From NCBI GenBank assembly GCA_025355485.1, contig JANXZP010000141.1, positions 1 through 15,149 of the forward strand: DNA of 15,149 nt. The letters run 5' to 3'. Below the pieces are notes generated by a model that saw nothing but the letters and a program-made list of their open reading frames with translations, was not told the origin of the DNA and searched no databases. Positions 14,421-15,149 of this stretch are shown here, piece after piece; the stretch's first letter is position 1, and each line of letters starts with the position of its first letter. The DNA is from Pseudomonadota bacterium (lineage in GTDB: Bacteria > Pseudomonadota > Gammaproteobacteria > Xanthomonadales > Xanthomonadaceae). Position numbers and translations under genes: made by a program.

Positions 14421-14426
14421 ACGGAC

Positions 14427-15149
14427 ATGGCACATTTTGAACTGATCGAGAAAATCGCGCCGAACGCGGTCATCAAGGTCATCGGCGTCGGCGGCGGCGG
14501 CGGCAACGCGGTCGCGCACATGGTCAACAGCAGCGTGGACGGGGTGGAGTTCATCACCGCCAACACCGACTCGCAGGCGATCAAGAGCACGGGCTCCAAG
14601 CTGCAACTGCAGCTGGGCAGCAACGTCACCAAGGGCCTGGGTGCGGGCGCAAATCCTGAAGTCGGTCGACAGGCCGCGCTCGAGGATCGCGAGCGCATCG
14701 TCGAGGCGCTCGAAGGCGCCGACATGGTGTTCATCACCGCCGGCATGGGTGGCGGCACCGGCACCGGCGCAGCGCCGGTGGTTGCGCAACTCGCCAAGGA
14801 GATGGGCATCCTGACCGTCGCCGTGGTGACCAAACCGTTCCCGTTCGAAGGCCGCAGGCGCATGCAGGTTGCGCTCAAGGGCATCGAGGAACTCAGCCAG
14901 CATTGCGATTCGCTGATCACCATCCCGAACGAGAAGCTGATCACCGTGCTCGGCCGCGAGGCGACCATGGTGCAGGCGTTCAAGGCAGCGAACGACGTGC
15001 TGCTCGGCGCCGTGCAGGGCATCGCCGACCTGATCGTGCGGCCGGGGCTGATCAACGTGGACTTCGCCGACGTGCGCACCGTGATGAGCGAGATGGGCAT
15101 GGCGATGATGGGTTCGGGCACCGCGCGCGGCGATGATCGTGCGATGGCG
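14427..15149 (+). CDS. ftsZ: Cell division protein FtsZ, 3' end cut off by the window
   Basis: FtsZ is the tubulin-like GTPase whose filaments form the Z ring and organise division. The first 241 codons are visible and the window ends on a codon boundary; a full protein of roughly 380-410 residues is usual. The N-terminus (MAHFELIEKIAPNAVIKVIG) leads into the GVGGGGGNAV nucleotide loop. The tubulin signature G108-G-G-T-G-T-G114 is intact. The T7 synergy loop N210-V-D-F-A-D carries the aspartates (D212, D215) that complete the GTPase site of the neighbouring subunit. FPFEGRRRMQVALKGIEELS is the usual proteobacterial block. The C-terminal linker and the FtsA/ZipA-binding peptide are outside the window, as is lpxC, the gene usually found next in gammaproteobacteria. 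Confidence 0.98.
   Translation, partial: MAHFELIEKIAPNAVIKVIGVGGGGGNAVAHMVNSSVDGVEFITANTDSQAIKSTGSKLQLQLGSNVTKGLGAGANPEVGRQAALEDRERIVEALEGADMVFITAGMGGGTGTGAAPVVAQLAKEMGILTVAVVTKPFPFEGRRRMQVALKGIEELSQHCDSLITIPNEKLITVLGREATMVQAFKAANDVLLGAVQGIADLIVRPGLINVDFADVRTVMSEMGMAMMGSGTARGDDRAMA

Larger units (their letters stand above)
14319..14426 (+). other. ftsA-ftsZ spacer, probable ftsZ leader
   Basis: This is the only non-coding spacer of any size in the window. Its first third is a purine-rich G/A tract with a short tandem repeat. Its last part (about 14378-14413) is poor in G, rich in C and A, and noticeably more A/T-rich than the genes. That should leave the region before the start codon unstructured. 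I looked for a sigma-70 promoter: GTGACA at 14356-14361 resembles a -35 box, but TCAGCA at a 17-base distance is a poor -10, so no promoter is called. No hairpin plus T-run terminator is seen either. ftsZ is commonly made in excess over upstream dcw genes, so an extra promoter or a strong translation signal here would make sense. Confidence 0.6.

Overview
The window is almost all of a dcw (division and cell wall) cluster on the + strand, from inside mraZ to inside ftsZ. The visible order is mraZ(partial)-rsmH-ftsL-ftsI-murE-murF-mraY-ftsW-murG-murC-ddlB-ftsQ-ftsA-ftsZ(partial). The DNA is GC-rich with strong G/C preference at third codon positions. FtsZ begins MAHFELIEKIAPNAVIKVIG, FtsL is very short, MurE carries the meso-diaminopimelate motif DNPR, and no murD lies between mraY and ftsW. 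Together these point to a Gram-negative gammaproteobacterium of the Xanthomonadales (Lysobacterales), for example a Rhodanobacteraceae or Xanthomonadaceae member. The order-level placement is an inference from remembered protein features, not from a search.

Layout: positions 1-364 hold the C-terminal part of MraZ, the cluster's transcriptional regulator. Positions 361-3421 hold rsmH (16S rRNA methyltransferase), ftsL and ftsI, the last two being septal synthase subunits. Positions 3418-7416 hold murE, murF and mraY, which add meso-DAP, add D-Ala-D-Ala and make lipid I. Positions 7416-7469 hold a candidate 17-codon ORF where murD usually sits. Positions 7469-12310 hold ftsW, murG, murC and ddlB. 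Positions 12307-14318 hold ftsQ and ftsA. A 108-base spacer (14319-14426) precedes ftsZ, which runs off the end of the window.

The genes form one pathway. MurC, MurE, MurF and DdlB build the UDP-MurNAc-pentapeptide, MraY and MurG make lipid I and lipid II, and FtsW with FtsI polymerises and crosslinks it at the septum. FtsL and FtsQ belong to the complex that activates that pair, and FtsA ties FtsZ filaments to the membrane. The D-Glu ligase step (MurD) is not encoded here.

Packing is extreme. Every junction from mraZ to ftsA overlaps by 1-11 bases, if the 17-codon ORF is counted, and the only open spacer is ftsA-ftsZ. Two genes use non-ATG starts (rsmH GTG, murG TTG). I see no RNA gene, mobile element, CRISPR array or foreign-looking segment. 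The most notable points are the missing murD with the mini-ORF in its place, FtsL with almost no cytoplasmic tail, and the repeat-bearing, CA-rich ftsZ leader. I do not see evidence of an entirely new system.
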